Assembly (NCBI RefSeq): GCF_015706575.1
Contig: NW_024037070.1
Span: 8,215,598 to 8,279,597, forward strand
Direction: 5' to 3'
DNA: 64,000 nucleotides
Source of the DNA: Patiria miniata
Taxonomy: Eukaryota > Echinodermata > Asteroidea > Valvatida > Asterinidae
Both the position numbers and the translations under genes were made by a program. This document shows, in pieces, positions 1 through 10,765 of the stretch. Positions within the stretch are counted from its first letter, which is position 1, and each line of letters opens with the position of its first letter. Below the pieces are notes generated by a model that was given only the letters and a program-made list of their open reading frames with translations, searched no databases and was not told the DNA's origin.

Positions 1-3000
1 TGTATGATACCCTTCTTGCATCAAAACTCATTTCTGCGTCGTTTGGAGAAAAGTCATTTTTGAGTAAAATTTGCTGAAAAATGTAAGGCTAACCCCTGGC
101 AATTTTTTTCAATTTTGGCCGAAAAATTTAATTGCGCCAAACTTCCAGGAAAAATGCCACAGGGACTCTAGAAAACATTCCAACTCGATTTCTGGACGGG
201 TGTGCTGTAAGACAGCAATAATGCGTCGAAAATTTGGGTATATAAAAATCAGTGAAAAATAAGATTTTCTTCTCAATTAATCGATCATTTTTTCCCAAAT
301 CTTCGAGAAAAAAAAGTCTGAATATTGTATGATACCCTTCTTGCATCAAAAGTCATTTATGCGTCGTTTGGAGAAAAGACATTTTTTGGCCAAATTTGAT
401 GAAAAATGTAAGGCTAACCCCTTGCAATTTTTTCAATTTTGGCCAAAAAAATTAATAGCGTCAAACTTTCAGGAAAGATGCCTAAGGGACCCTAGAAGAT
501 ATTCCAACTCGATTTCTGGACGGGTGTGCCGTAAGACAGCAAAAATGCGTCGAAAATTTGGGTATATAAATATCAGTGAAAAATAAGATTTTCTTCACAA
601 TAAATCGATCATTTTTGCCCAAATCTTCGAGAAAAAAAAAGTCTGAATATTGTATGATACCCATCTTGCATCAAAAGTCATTTATGCGTCGTTTGGAGAA
701 AAGTCATTTTTTGGCCAAATTTGATGAAAAATGTAAGGCTAACCCCTTGCAATTTTTTTCAATTTTGCCCAAAAAAATTAATAGCGTCAAACTTTCAGGA
801 TAGATGCCTAAAGGACCCTAGGAGACATTCCAAGTCAATTTCTGGACGGATGTGCCGTAAGACAGGAAGAATGCGTCGAAAATTTGGGTAAAAATCAGTG
901 AAAAATAAGATTTTCATCTCAATAAATCGATTGTTTTTGCCCAAATCTTCGAAATAAGGACAGTCTGAATATTGTATGATACCCATCTTGCATCAAAAGT
1001 CATTTATGCGTCGTTTGGAGAAAAGTCATTTTTTGGCCAAATTTGATGAAAAATGTAAGGCTAACCCCTTGCAATTTTTTCAATTTTGGCCAAAAAAATT
1101 AATAGCGTCAAACTTTCAGGAAAGATGCCTAAGGGACCCTAGAAGACATTTCAAGTCAATTTCTGGACGGACGTGCCGTAAGACAGGAACAATGCGTCGA
1201 AAATTTGGGTAAAAATCAGTGAAAAATAAGATTTTCATCTCAATAAATCGATCATTTTTGCCCAAATCTACGAAAAAATGGCAGTCTGCATATTGTATGA
1301 TACCCTTCTTGTATCAAAAGTCATTTCTGCGTCGTTTGGAGAAAAGTCATTTTTTTGCCAAAATTTGATGAAAAATGTAAGGCTAACCCCTTGCAATTTT
1401 TTCAATTTTGGCCAAAAAATTGTATTGCGCCAAACTTCCAGGAAAAAATGCCAAAGGGACTCTTGAAGACATTCCAACTCGATTTCTGGACGGGTGTGCC
1501 GTAAGACAGCAAAAATGCGTCGAAAATTTGGGTATATAAAAATCAGTGAAAAATAAGATTTTCTTCTCAATAAATCGATCATTTTTGCCCAAGTCTTCGA
1601 GAAAAAAAAAAGTCTGAATATTGTATGATACCCATCTTGCATCAAAAGTCATTTATGCGTCGTTTGGAGAAAAGTCATTTTTTGGCCAAATTTGATGAAA
1701 AATGTAAGGCTAACCCCTTGCAATTTTTTCAATTTTGGCCAAAAAAATTAATAGCGTCAAACTTTCAGGAAAGATGCCTAAGGGACCCTAGAAGATATTC
1801 CAAGTCAATTTCAGGACGGATGTGCCGTAAGACAGGAAGAATGCGTCGAAAATTTGGGTAAAAATCAGTGAAAAATAAGATTTTCTTCTCTATTAATCGA
1901 TTTTTTGCCCAAATATTCCAAACATAATGGCAGTCTGAATATTGTATGATACCCTTCTTGCATCAAAACTCATTTTTGTGTCGTTTGAAGAAAAGTCATT
2001 TTTTGGCTAAATTTGATGAAAAATGTAAGGCTAACCCCTTGCAATTTTTTTAATTTTGGCCAAAAAAATTAAAAGCGTCAAACTTTTAGGAAAGATGCCA
2101 TAGGGACTGTAGCAGACATTTCAACTCGATTTCTGGACGGACGTGCCGTAAGACAGGGACAATGCGTCGAAAGTTTGGGTATAAATCAGTGAAAAATAAG
2201 ATTTTCATCTCAATAAATCGATTATTTGTGCCCAAATCTTCGAAAAAATGGCAGTCTGAATATTGTATGATACCCTTCTTGCATCAAAATTCATTTCTGC
2301 GTCGTTTGGAGAAAAGTCATTTTTTGGCCAAATTTGATGAAAAATGTAAGGCTAACCCTTGCAATTTTTTCAATTTTGGCCAAAAAAATTAATAGCGTCA
2401 AACTTTCAGGAAAGATGCCTAAGGGACCCTAGAAGATATTTCAACTCGATTTCTGGACGGACGTGCCGTAAGACAGGAACAAAGCGTCGAAAAATTGGGT
2501 AAAAATCAGTGAAAAATAAGATTGTCCTCTCAATAAATCGCTTGTTTTTGCCCAAATCTTCGAAAAAATGACAGTCTGCATATTGCATGATACCCTTCTT
2601 GCATCAAAAGTCATTTCTGCGTCGTTTGAAGAAAAGTCATTTTTTGGCCAAAATTGATGAAAAATGTAAGGCTAACCCCTTGCAATTTTTTCAATTTTGG
2701 CCAAAAAATTGTATTGCGCCAAACTTCCAGGAAAGATGCCTAAAAGACTCTAGAAGACATTTCAACACGATTTCTGGACGGACGTGCGGTAAGAGAGGAA
2801 CAATGCGTCGCAAATTTGGGTAAAAATCAGTGAAAAATAAGATTTTCTTCTCATAATTCGATTATTTGTGCTCAAATCTTCGAAACAATGGCAGTCTGAA
2901 TTTTGTATGATACCTTTCTTGCATCAAAAGTCATTTCTGCGTCGTTTGAAGAAAAGTCATTTTTTGGCCACAATTGATGAAAAATGTAAGGCTAACCCCT

Positions 3001-3966
3001 TGAGATTTTACCAATTTTTGCCCAAAAAAATTTAATTGCGCCAATCTTCCAGGAAAGATGCCTAAGGGACTCTAGAAGACATTTCAACACGATTTCTGGA
3101 CGGACGTGCGGTAAGAGAGGAACAATGCGTCGCAAATTTGGGTAAAAATCAGTGAAAAATAAGATTTTCTTCTCATAATTCGATTATTTGTGCTCAAATC
3201 TTCGAAACAATGGCAGTCTGAATATTGTATGATACCTTTCTTGCATCAAAAGTCATTTCTGCGTCGTTTTGAGAAAAGTCATTTTTTGGACGAAATTTGA
3301 TGAAAAATGTAAGGCTAACCCCTTTGCAATTTTTTCAATTTTGGCCAGAAAATTAAATTGCGCCGAACTTCCAGGAAAGATGCCTAAATGACTCTAGAAG
3401 ACATTCCATTTAGATTGCTGAATGGATGTGCCGTTAGACAGGAACAATGCATTGAAAATTTGGGTAAAAATCATTGAGAAATAGATTTTCTTCTCAATAA
3501 ATCGATTATTTGTGCCTAAAAATGGCAGTCTTAATGTCGTATGATACCTTCCTTGCACCAAAAGTCATTTCTGCGTCGTTTGAAGAAAAGTCATTTTTGG
3601 CCAAAGTTGATAAAAATGTAAGACTAACCCCTTGCAATTTTTTCAATTTTGGCCAAAAAAAATAATTGCGCCAAACTTCCAGGAAAGATGCTTAAGGGAC
3701 CCTAGAAGACATTCCAACTCGATTTCTTGACGGATGTGCCGTTAGACAGGAATAATGCGTCGAAAATTTGGGTCAAAATCAGTGAAAAAGAAGATTTCTT
3801 CACAATAAATCGATTATTTGTGCCCAAATGTTCGAAATAATGGCAGTCTGAATATTGTATGATACCCTCCTTGCATCAAAAGTCATTTCTGCGTTTTTTT
3901 CGAGAAAAGTCGTTTTTTGGCCAATTTACATGAAAAATGTAAGGCTAACCCCTTGCAATTTTGCAA
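1..3966. repeat. ~321-bp tandem satellite array, 12 units plus a partial one
   Basis: The 10-mer TGTATGATAC or a close variant recurs at 1, 326, 651, 973, 1294, 1622, 1943, 2264, 2584, 2904, 3226, 3538 and 3856, so spacings run from 312 to 328 bp. Between anchors the same blocks follow in the same order: a GCGTCGTTTGGAGAAAAGTC block, GTAAGGCTAACCCCTTGC, a TTTCTGGACGG block and AATGCGTCGAAAATTTGGG. All units point the same way. The array is cut by the left edge of the window and ends abruptly near 3966 in the middle of a unit. Short open frames occur in every unit on both strands but carry no domain and are broken by small indels, so I call none as genes. Confidence 0.96.
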
Positions 3967-4545
3967 TGGTCCGCGGCTTTTGAAAAAAAAGAAGACAAAG
4001 GCCTTAAATATAATGTTTAGCCTTATGACGGAGTGATTGTGACAAAAATGAAAGTTGAGTGATGCGAAATATATATAAAGTTTCCGGTCGACTTGTTTCC
4101 CGAAGCAGTTGATTTAATAGAAGCGAAGATGCCGCTTTTTGAGAACAATTGGACAGGTCACCGTGTCTTGATGCCTATTGATGTTGGAGGCCATCTTTCT
4201 TCTATTAACCAACGGAAAAACTGCACTGCAGTATTTCTCAAAACCGTACCAGTTGGCGAATGAATTCAGCGCACAAATTGAAATATATTGATTTGCTTCA
4301 GCACCGCAACACAAAGGAGTACCTGTATATCATCGCTCCACTCCCGAGCGTTTCCACATTTGACGTGCTGTCTTCTCCGTTGACGGTTGCACCGATTCTA
4401 GTTAACATCTGAACGCAAAATCTAGGAAAAAATAGCATCACATCTGAGGAACACCCGAATTTATGCACTTGTTATTTCTAACAAAGTGCTGTTATATATT
4501 TGCGGTTTATTGAAAAGAAGATAACTGTTTGCTTCAGCTGCAAAG
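3967..4545. other. Spacer between satellite and first lectin-mucin-PAN gene, with TATA-like runs
   Basis: No coding region is visible here. Two TATA-like stretches occur, ATATATATAAAG near 4070 and TTATATATT near 4492. Either could serve the plus-strand gene starting at 4546. The nearer one would leave a very short 5' leader. The promoter assignment is inference. Confidence 0.35.
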
Positions 4546-5865
4546 ATGGAACTATTGATGGCTTTAGTGATAGCTCTCGTCTTTGGTGGAGTGGATGCGA
4601 TTTGCTGGAATTTAGACCCAATTGGGATGTCAGATTTCGAAATCTGTCCTCTAGTACAAAAATCATGGCACAACGCTCAAAATACGTGTTCTGGAATGGG
4701 CGGTAGCATGATATCGGGTTCCACTGTCGCAGTACAAGAAATTATTACATTCACATCAACCAAGCTTGGGACTTCTGTTCACATGCAGGTATGGATCGAT
4801 TGCACCAAGAAAAACTTAAATGGGACAAACGCATGGGTCCAGGCCGATGGTTCGCAATGTCAGCCTACCGCCGGATCAAATCAACCTCAGAAAGATTGTG
4901 CAATTTTGCAATCTGGAAACATGTATGCGGCCGACTGCACCAACAACCATATTGCCATTTGCATACTGCCGATCGTTGTTGATGAGCTTACCACAGCTAC
5001 CGATTTTCCGATCTACCCAACCACCACCAATCCTACTACTGTCGACCAAGCCATGGTCGACTGGAATACCGAGTCTACTCTCGACCCAGTCGATACCGAG
5101 TCTACTACCATCAACCCAGTCGACACCGAGTCTACTGCCAACCCAGTCGATACCCAGTCTACTGTTAACCCAGTCGATACCGAGTCTACTGTCAACCCAG
5201 TCAATACCGAGTCTACTGTCAACCCAGCCGATACTGAATCTACTGTCGACCCAGTCGATACCGAGTCTACTGTCAACCCAGTCGATACTGAGTCTACTGT
5301 CAACCCAGTCGACACCAAGTCTCCTCTCAACCCAGTCGATACTGAGTCTACTGTCAACCCAGTCGACACCGACTCCACTGTCAACCCAGTTGATACCGAG
5401 TCTACTCTCAACCCAGTCGATACCGAGTCTACTGTCAACCCAGTCGACACCGAGTCTACTCTCGACCCAGTCGGTACTGAGTCTACTGTCAACCCAGTCG
5501 ACACCGAGTCTACTGTCAACCCAGTCGATACTGAATCAGACAATTATACAGTCGACACCGAGTCTACTGTCGACCCAGTTGGTGTCAATATGCTCGCTGC
5601 CCCGTCGATGTTTTGCCCGAAGACCGACGCTGATGGCGGCCTCACATCCCGATGCCTGACCGGTCACGTCATCAAGGAGTTCTCCACCACCAAGGGTGTC
5701 ATTGCGTGTGGTTCGGCGTGCCGGGATGAGCCTCGATGCCGCTCCTTCAATCTGCGACAGGTCAGCCGCGGAGAGAAGATCTGTCAATTGAATGACATCA
5801 CTCGCAAAGAAGCCGGACAAATAGACAAGGACCTTGATAACTCTTGCTCTTATTTCGATCTGTAA
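4546..5865 (+). CDS. Secreted C-type lectin-like / mucin-like repeat / PAN (apple) protein, copy 1
   Basis: This is a single-exon reading frame of 439 residues. Residues 1-18 are a hydrophobic signal peptide ending in GVDA. Residues 19 to about 145 form a Cys-rich C-type lectin-like domain. It has the core VWIDC in place of the usual WIGL, and a final Cys pair near NHIAICILP. Residues 173-345 are 19 units of a 9-residue repeat with consensus TESTVNPVD, rich in Thr, Ser and Pro and so probably O-glycosylated and extended. The last ~88 residues form a PAN/apple-like domain with regularly spaced Cys (CLTGHVI, ACGSACRDEPRCRSFN, KICQLND, SCSYF). No Ca-binding EPN or QPD motif is evident, so sugar binding is uncertain. 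The ATG at 4546 is chosen because the signal peptide follows it directly. An AATAAA at 5990 could be the polyadenylation signal. The likely role is an extracellular adhesion, coat or immune protein, by inference from architecture only. Confidence 0.85.
   Translation: MELLMALVIALVFGGVDAICWNLDPIGMSDFEICPLVQKSWHNAQNTCSGMGGSMISGSTVAVQEIITFTSTKLGTSVHMQVWIDCTKKNLNGTNAWVQADGSQCQPTAGSNQPQKDCAILQSGNMYAADCTNNHIAICILPIVVDELTTATDFPIYPTTTNPTTVDQAMVDWNTESTLDPVDTESTTINPVDTESTANPVDTQSTVNPVDTESTVNPVNTESTVNPADTESTVDPVDTESTVNPVDTESTVNPVDTKSPLNPVDTESTVNPVDTDSTVNPVDTESTLNPVDTESTVNPVDTESTLDPVGTESTVNPVDTESTVNPVDTESDNYTVDTESTVDPVGVNMLAAPSMFCPKTDADGGLTSRCLTGHVIKEFSTTKGVIACGSACRDEPRCRSFNLRQVSRGEKICQLNDITRKEAGQIDKDLDNSCSYFDL
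5068..5580 (+). repeat. 27-bp coding minisatellite, 19 units (mucin-like region)
   Basis: The in-frame 27-bp unit encodes TESTVNPVD with variants such as TESTLDPVG, TKSPLNPVD and TESDNYTVD. Because 27 is divisible by three and the unit lacks stops, other frames and the opposite strand are also open here. They are shadows. The related gene at 6960 has only about 6 units, so the array length changes quickly. Confidence 0.93.
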
Positions 5866-6959
5866 ATGCAGCAAGAATGTTATTTACGATACAGCAAAAC
5901 AAGGTAAGGAAACATTTGCAAACAAAGAAACATTTAACATTTAACATTTGCAGACAAAGAAACAATTCCAAGTTACCATAATACCATCCAATAAATGCAC
6001 TTTCCATGCCTCTTCTAAAACAGCGATGGCTTTTGCATAAAACCTCTCACCAAACTGTGTGGTTTTATACAAAGATATTATTGACCAACCGCATAAAACA
6101 GCGGTCGGTATTAGTACGCATAGAGTCCTATTGGTTATTTGTGTTATTAATTGAGGACATCTTACATTTTGCAAGCAATAAGTAATCTAAACACAATGTA
6201 TACGTAACAATAATATTAACTGGGTTTAAGTTACTCCAACGATTTGTTTCTATCACCTTGAACATAATGAGAGCACATAGGCCTAATACCTTCAGATTGA
6301 GGAAAGAATGTTGCAACCTGACGCTGCTTTTTTCTTCATAATCATCTCAATGAAGGTCAGTCGTTGCAAAAATGACGATAAGACATGAATCTGGGCATGC
6401 TGGGACTGCCGGAAACATTTCCAATTTTGTTAGGAGATACTTTGAAAATTTCTTGACTCTTCATAGACTTTGTACACAACCGCTGAAGTAGCGTCAGGTT
6501 GCAAGATTCTTTCCCAGATTGGTGCCACGAATCAAGTGCTCAGAAAACTCCTATGGGTGATCGAACGAATGACGTTGAGAGCCCGTGGATTTACCTGACA
6601 ACGCGAATTCAAGCGTATAACGCTGTTTTGAGTCTGTAATTAAGCAGTAAAACAAAATAATCCCTGGCGCCGAAGACCATTCGTATTACTATACGTAATC
6701 GACAGCCACGCCATGTTAAGGCTAATTGGCTCACACCTTGGTAATTATTAGCCACGATTTTTCAAGTTCATTCGACCGTATGACGAGAGCATGACGAGAT
6801 AAACGCTTTCAACTATCACTCTTGAAGCTTCAGTCGGCAATCATACACTGCACGGATACTGTCGATTTTTGCAGTTTTGAAGAAGAAATAAACTCATTGC
6901 AATTCGCATCACAGACGGCTGACATTTAATTGTGAAAAGATATCTTTGCTGCACCGATC
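5866..6959. other. Spacer between lectin-mucin-PAN copies 1 and 2
   Basis: It holds the 3' flank of copy 1 (AATAAA at 5990), an inverted-repeat element at 6301-6514 and the 5' flank of copy 2. I see no coding signal. Short open frames have no recognisable content. Confidence 0.5.
6301..6514. mobile_element. MITE-like element, family 1 (GTTGCAACCTGACGC termini)
   Basis: The left end GAAAGAATGTTGCAACCTG is mirrored at the right end by CAGGTTGCAAGATTCTTTC, giving terminal inverted repeats of about 25 bp around a ~210-bp body with no coding capacity. Related copies occur at 29615-29807, 30706-31020 and 32681-32881, and a half copy near 21108-21186, which supports a mobile non-autonomous element. 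Confidence 0.8.
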
Positions 6960-7868
6960 ATGTCGGCAGTGATAGTAATTGCACTCCTAAGCATTACAGC
7001 AGGCGCATCAGCAGTCTGCCCAGATTGCGAGCAAAAGTTCGGCGATTCTTGCTATCATTTCATCAACAAGACAATGGGATGGGACGCCGCCGCAAGGGAA
7101 TGTTCTGATATCGGTGGTGGCTTGGCAGTGCCTAACTCTGCGACAGAGCACAGATTCATGTGGGACATGTTCAACCAAATAATTCGGAAGCTGGAAGGAA
7201 AGGGCGTATGGATTGATTGCTGCAACAATTCGATGACGGGCAAATGGGAGAAACTAAATGAACAGCCGTGTGGTTACACCAGCTGGCAAGAAAATAAACC
7301 AAAAATCAGATCTGGCAAGCAGTGCGCCTTTATGTGGTACGATATTCTGTACGCTTTCCCGTTTTACGATGAACAGCACGTAATTTGTGAAACCCAAATC
7401 CTTACCGAGTGTACTACTGCCACAACCGAGTCTACTTTCGACACAGTCCGTACCGAGTCTACTGTTAACCGAGTCGATGCCAGGTCTACTGTTGACCCAG
7501 TCGATACCGAGTCGATTGTTGACCCAGTCGATACCGAGTCTACTGTCAACCGAGTCGATACCGAGTCTACTGTCGACCCAGTTGGCGTCAATAAGTTGGC
7601 TTCCCCGTCGTTGTTCTGCCTGAAGACCGACGCTGATGGCCGCCTCACATCCCAATGCCTGACCGGTCACGTCATCAAGGAGTTCTCCACCACCAAGGGT
7701 GTCATCGCATGTGGTTCGGTGTGCCGGGATGAGCCTCGATGCCGCTCCTTCAATCTGCGACAGGTCAGCCGCGGGGAGAAGATCTGCCAACTGAATGACA
7801 TCACTCGCAATGAAGCCGGCAAAAAAGATATGTTACTTGATAACTCTTGCTCTTATTTCGAAATGTAA
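6960..7868 (+). CDS. Secreted C-type lectin-like / mucin-like repeat / PAN protein, copy 2
   Basis: This single-exon frame of 302 residues has the same architecture as the gene at 4546. The signal peptide (1-18, ending in GASA) is followed by a C-type lectin-like domain (about 19-145) starting CPDCEQKFGDSCYHF. It contains the conserved GVWIDC core and an NK glycosylation-type site in HFINKTMGW. About six 9-residue repeats follow (TESTVDPVD type, with more VNRVD variants), then a C-terminal PAN/apple-like domain nearly identical to that of copy 1 (GHVIKEFSTTKGVIACGSVC, CRSFN, KICQLND, SCSYFEM). The lectin domains differ far more than the PAN domains. This suggests either recent conversion of the 3' half or relaxed or diversifying evolution of the 5' half. 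The ATG at 6960 is immediately before the signal peptide. Function is not known beyond secretion. Confidence 0.85.
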   Translation: MSAVIVIALLSITAGASAVCPDCEQKFGDSCYHFINKTMGWDAAARECSDIGGGLAVPNSATEHRFMWDMFNQIIRKLEGKGVWIDCCNNSMTGKWEKLNEQPCGYTSWQENKPKIRSGKQCAFMWYDILYAFPFYDEQHVICETQILTECTTATTESTFDTVRTESTVNRVDARSTVDPVDTESIVDPVDTESTVNRVDTESTVDPVGVNKLASPSLFCLKTDADGRLTSQCLTGHVIKEFSTTKGVIACGSVCRDEPRCRSFNLRQVSRGEKICQLNDITRNEAGKKDMLLDNSCSYFEM

Positions 7869-8380
7869 ATGCAGCAAGATTGTTGGCAGGATGGACGACA
7901 CTCTGACAAGCAGATACAGCAAAGACTAAAGTCATCGGACACATTGGTGAGAGATAAGCATATTTTTGTCTAGTAAGGCCTACACGTATTATCTCTTGTG
8001 TATATATACAATTGACTTTTGGTGTCTAATTCAAGAAAAATGATTAAGAATCGTTAATGCAACCTTAGTGATTAGTGTGAAACCCTACGTATACAGACTT
8101 GTAACCAGTGGCGGTTCTGTAGCCCCCCTCCCCATTTTGTCTAGCCCCCGCCCCCCCCCTCCCCCAAAGAAAATTCCATTAAAAAAATGCATTAGCAAAA
8201 AGAAGAAATGTGACGTACATGCGAACGGTCTCCCCCTAAAGAAATAGTCGTGACTTGAAGGGTGCATTTGTAGTTAATATAGTGTGCCTAATTGTAGGAT
8301 TGTATTGGCGCTCCCCATTGAAAATATGGCACGAGCCCCCCCCCCCCCCCCCCCCCGCACCTATTGATTTTCGGAGGCCT

Positions 8381-8562
8381 AATGCCCGGTTCATACTTCA
8401 CGCAAATGCGAATGCGAAGCGAATTTGACGTAACGAAGCATTCGCTGCGAAATTCGCCCGAGTTGAAATATGATGTTCAACTTTTACGAATTCGCAGCGC
8501 GAATACTTGCCACGACGTCACAAATTCGCGTTCGCTTTCGCGCCGAGTATGAACCGGGCTTC
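8381..8562. mobile_element. MITE-like element, family 2 (GCCCGGTTCATACT termini)
   Basis: The left terminus GCCCGGTTCATACTTC is matched in inverse by GAGTATGAACCGGGC at the right. The ~180-bp body is full of GAATTCGC/GCGAATGCGAA motifs in both orientations. A diverged copy lies at 15295-15465 inside a DHRS4 intron. Confidence 0.8.
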
Positions 8563-9120
8563 AGTGTCCGGAGAAAATAACCGGTCTACATTTCAGCACT
8601 TCTCCCTGAAAAAAATTCTGCATCCGCCCTGCTAGCCCTCCCCCCCCCCCCCCCCCCCCCCCCCCAAAAAAATATTGGCTCTAGAAGCGCGCCTACTTGT
8701 AACGTTGATAATAGCAAACCAAGACGGGGGAAAAAACAGTTGCCCCCAAAAAAAGTGACATCAGTGTTTTATACACACTTATTGATGACCATCCGCATAA
8801 AATATCTGTTAACCTTTTGAAGGAGAAAGTTCTAAAGATTATTTGTTTATTTTGACAGTTTGCAAGCACCAAGCATAATAATTAACTTAGTTAATTAAGC
8901 CGCTCGAAAAGGTTAGTTTTCATCACACGTTGACCGTATCTAATGAAAGCAATTCAGTTTTGTGCCACGAAAAACCTTCAATCGATGATCGAAAGAATTA
9001 GTTTAGCCTTGGTGTCCCCAACTCACATCCGTTTCGAGCCTTTTGATAATTAGCTTTACAACAAAATTATACCAAGCGTCTAAGGCCACCGTAATTAGTA
9101 CTACGTAATCAACAACACGT

Positions 9121-10090
9121 CACGCGAGACTCGGTTTTCACCTCAGTATTTCTGTGGACGCCAAATAGACAACGACCGCGACACATATCTTGCTACAATT
9201 TCGACAATTTCGATCTCTAAATGAAGCAAGAACGCTGAGCTGGTTTTCATCACGTTGACCGTATACGAGAGAAGCTGGTGGACGCACGTTTTTTTTACCA
9301 GGTCATCTCCTCATTAGATTACAGATGACGCCATGGCAAATACCCCTGCATCACGGTTTTGACAATATTACCATGACAACCAGTAATTTTGCATGAGCAG
9401 GTTGAGGCCACAACCATTATTACTATTTATACAACCAAATCATGCTCTACTGATGGCCGATTCTGTCGATCTTCAACAAAGCGAGCGCCGCAACAATTAT
9501 CATCATCATCGATTTTTCTTGGAGACGGAAGGCGTTAATAAACTGTTCGCTATTGGTGACGGGCAGTTCGTTGCTCAGACACTGGCGAGAGACACCGAGA
9601 CAGTGGATATCCGCGGCGACGCAAATACGGAACTGAATCTTTGCATTAACCCAATAGCGTCACGTGAGACTTGGTTTTCACCTCAGTAGTTCTGTGGACG
9701 CCAAATAGACAACGACCGCGACACATCTTGCTACTATTTCGATGCAGCAAGAACGGTCATCTCCCTCATTAGAATATAGATGATGCCATTGGCCATATCC
9801 CTGTTCTGACAATATCACCATGACAACCAGTAATTTTGCGTGAGCTGGTTGAGATCACAGCTATAAACAATCTTAATATACTGACTTTCCAATGGCCGAG
9901 CGCCTCGACAATAATTATCATCATCGATTTTTTTCTTGAAGACGGAAGGCGTTAAACTGTTCGCTATTAGCGACACGCAGTTCGTTGTTATAGAAACTGG
10001 CGAGAAGAGGTAGGCCTACAGGTTGAGACAGGTTTGTGGTCATCTGCGATGCAAATACGGAACTGAATCTCTGCATTAACCCAATAAAGA
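9121..10090 (+). repeat. Local ~0.5-kb direct duplication carrying lectin-PAN 3' relics
   Basis: Unit 1 (about 9121-9656) and unit 2 (about 9657-10090) share, in order, GAGACT-GGTTTTCACCTCAG, GACGCCAAATAGACAACGAC, CCATGACAACCAGTAATTTT, a CTGTTCGCTATT block and GCAAATACGGAACTGAATCT. Near 9189-9236 and 9726-9757 each unit holds sequence like the last codons and 3' flank of the intact genes (TTGCT..TATTTCGAT..GCAGCAAGAA). These are remnants of two more family members. Confidence 0.7.
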
Positions 10091-10176
10091 TTCTGGTCAC
10101 TGGACACTGCTTTTAAATTTCAATATTAACGCCTGGGACACTTGAAGCATCAATTTTGTTACATTCACCTGGCAAA

Positions 10177-10765
10177 ATGGAATCTCTGGTGGTACTCCTG
10201 CTGTTCTGTTTCGGTATAGCATCGTGTACCAACTGCCAAGACGGGGAATCGTTTGATCAAACCCGTTACTGTCTGGTCGACGGGTTTATGCCGTGGGTCA
10301 ACGCCACCGCCGCATGCTCCCGCATGGGAGGCAGCTTAGCAGTACCCAACTCCCCCGCCGAGCAGACATTCCTGTACGACTTTGCCGCCCAAAGATTTGG
10401 AAGATCCAACGGCATCTGGATCGACTGCAACACCCAGTCGATGCATGCTGATGGCACTCCTTGCGAGTACACCAATTTCCAGAATACGCCTGGTGATTCC
10501 GATACCGACGCCGGTCAAGGCAACGCAGCCAGTTGCGTACAGATGTATTTATACAGCGGTAACTGGTTCGCCATTGGCTGCAGCAGCGTCTTTTTCGCCA
10601 TTTGTGAGCTCCCGTTTCTTGAGGAATCTACCGAGAAGATTCTGCCGTCGATGGTTTGCATGGAATTCGGCGCTGATGGTCGTCTTCACCCATAGCCTGA
10701 CCGGTCACGTCATGGTCAAGGAGTTATATACCACCAAGCTTATATAGGGTGTCATCGCAAAAGGA
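10177..10765 (+). pseudogene. Lectin-mucin-PAN copy 3, PAN domain truncated by frameshift
   Basis: The frame from ATG 10177 runs 172 codons to TAG at 10693-10695. It encodes a signal peptide (MESLVVLLLFCFGIASC) and a full C-type lectin-like domain with GIWIDC and a closing FFAICELPF. Only a short linker without the 9-residue repeats follows, then the first residues of the PAN domain (VCMEFGADGRL). Compared with copies 1 and 2, about two bases are missing just before the stop, and the region after it still reads like the PAN domain in another frame (GHVM, KELYTTK, then GVIA). The homology fades near 10765. An upstream in-frame ATG at 10156 would add seven residues, but the 10177 start puts the signal peptide at the N-terminus. 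The product could still be a secreted single-domain lectin, so this may be a shortened gene rather than a dead one. Confidence 0.7.

Larger units (their letters stand above)
7869..10176. other. Spacer with C-tracts, an inverted-repeat element and relics of lectin-PAN genes
   Basis: It contains several homopolymer C runs (about 8150-8165, 8338-8357 and 8639-8665), a MITE at 8381-8562 and a degenerate direct duplication at 9121-10090 carrying relics of the lectin-PAN 3' end. One open frame of 98 codons at 9393-9689 lies across that duplication and shows no domain, so I do not call it a gene. Confidence 0.5.

Noticed and set aside
1..2823. Repeated 60-125-codon frames in the satellite
   Set aside because: They recur once per unit, are broken by indels between units and show no domain.
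5013..5543. Minus-strand frame with VDSVSTGLT repeats
   Set aside because: It is open only because the 27-bp repeat lacks stops on the opposite strand, and it ends at the repeat borders.
5068..5580. Regular short repeats considered as a CRISPR array
   Set aside because: The repeat is coding and contiguous, there are no unique spacers, and the genome is eukaryotic.
4820..5659. Long plus-strand frame rich in Leu/Ser/Thr (LLSTQSIPS repeats) overlapping lectin copy 1
   Set aside because: It is the shadow of the 27-bp coding repeat in a second frame, with no domain or signal peptide outside it.
9393..9689. 98-codon plus-strand frame
   Set aside because: It spans the junction of the two decayed duplication units, and its counterpart in unit 2 is not open.
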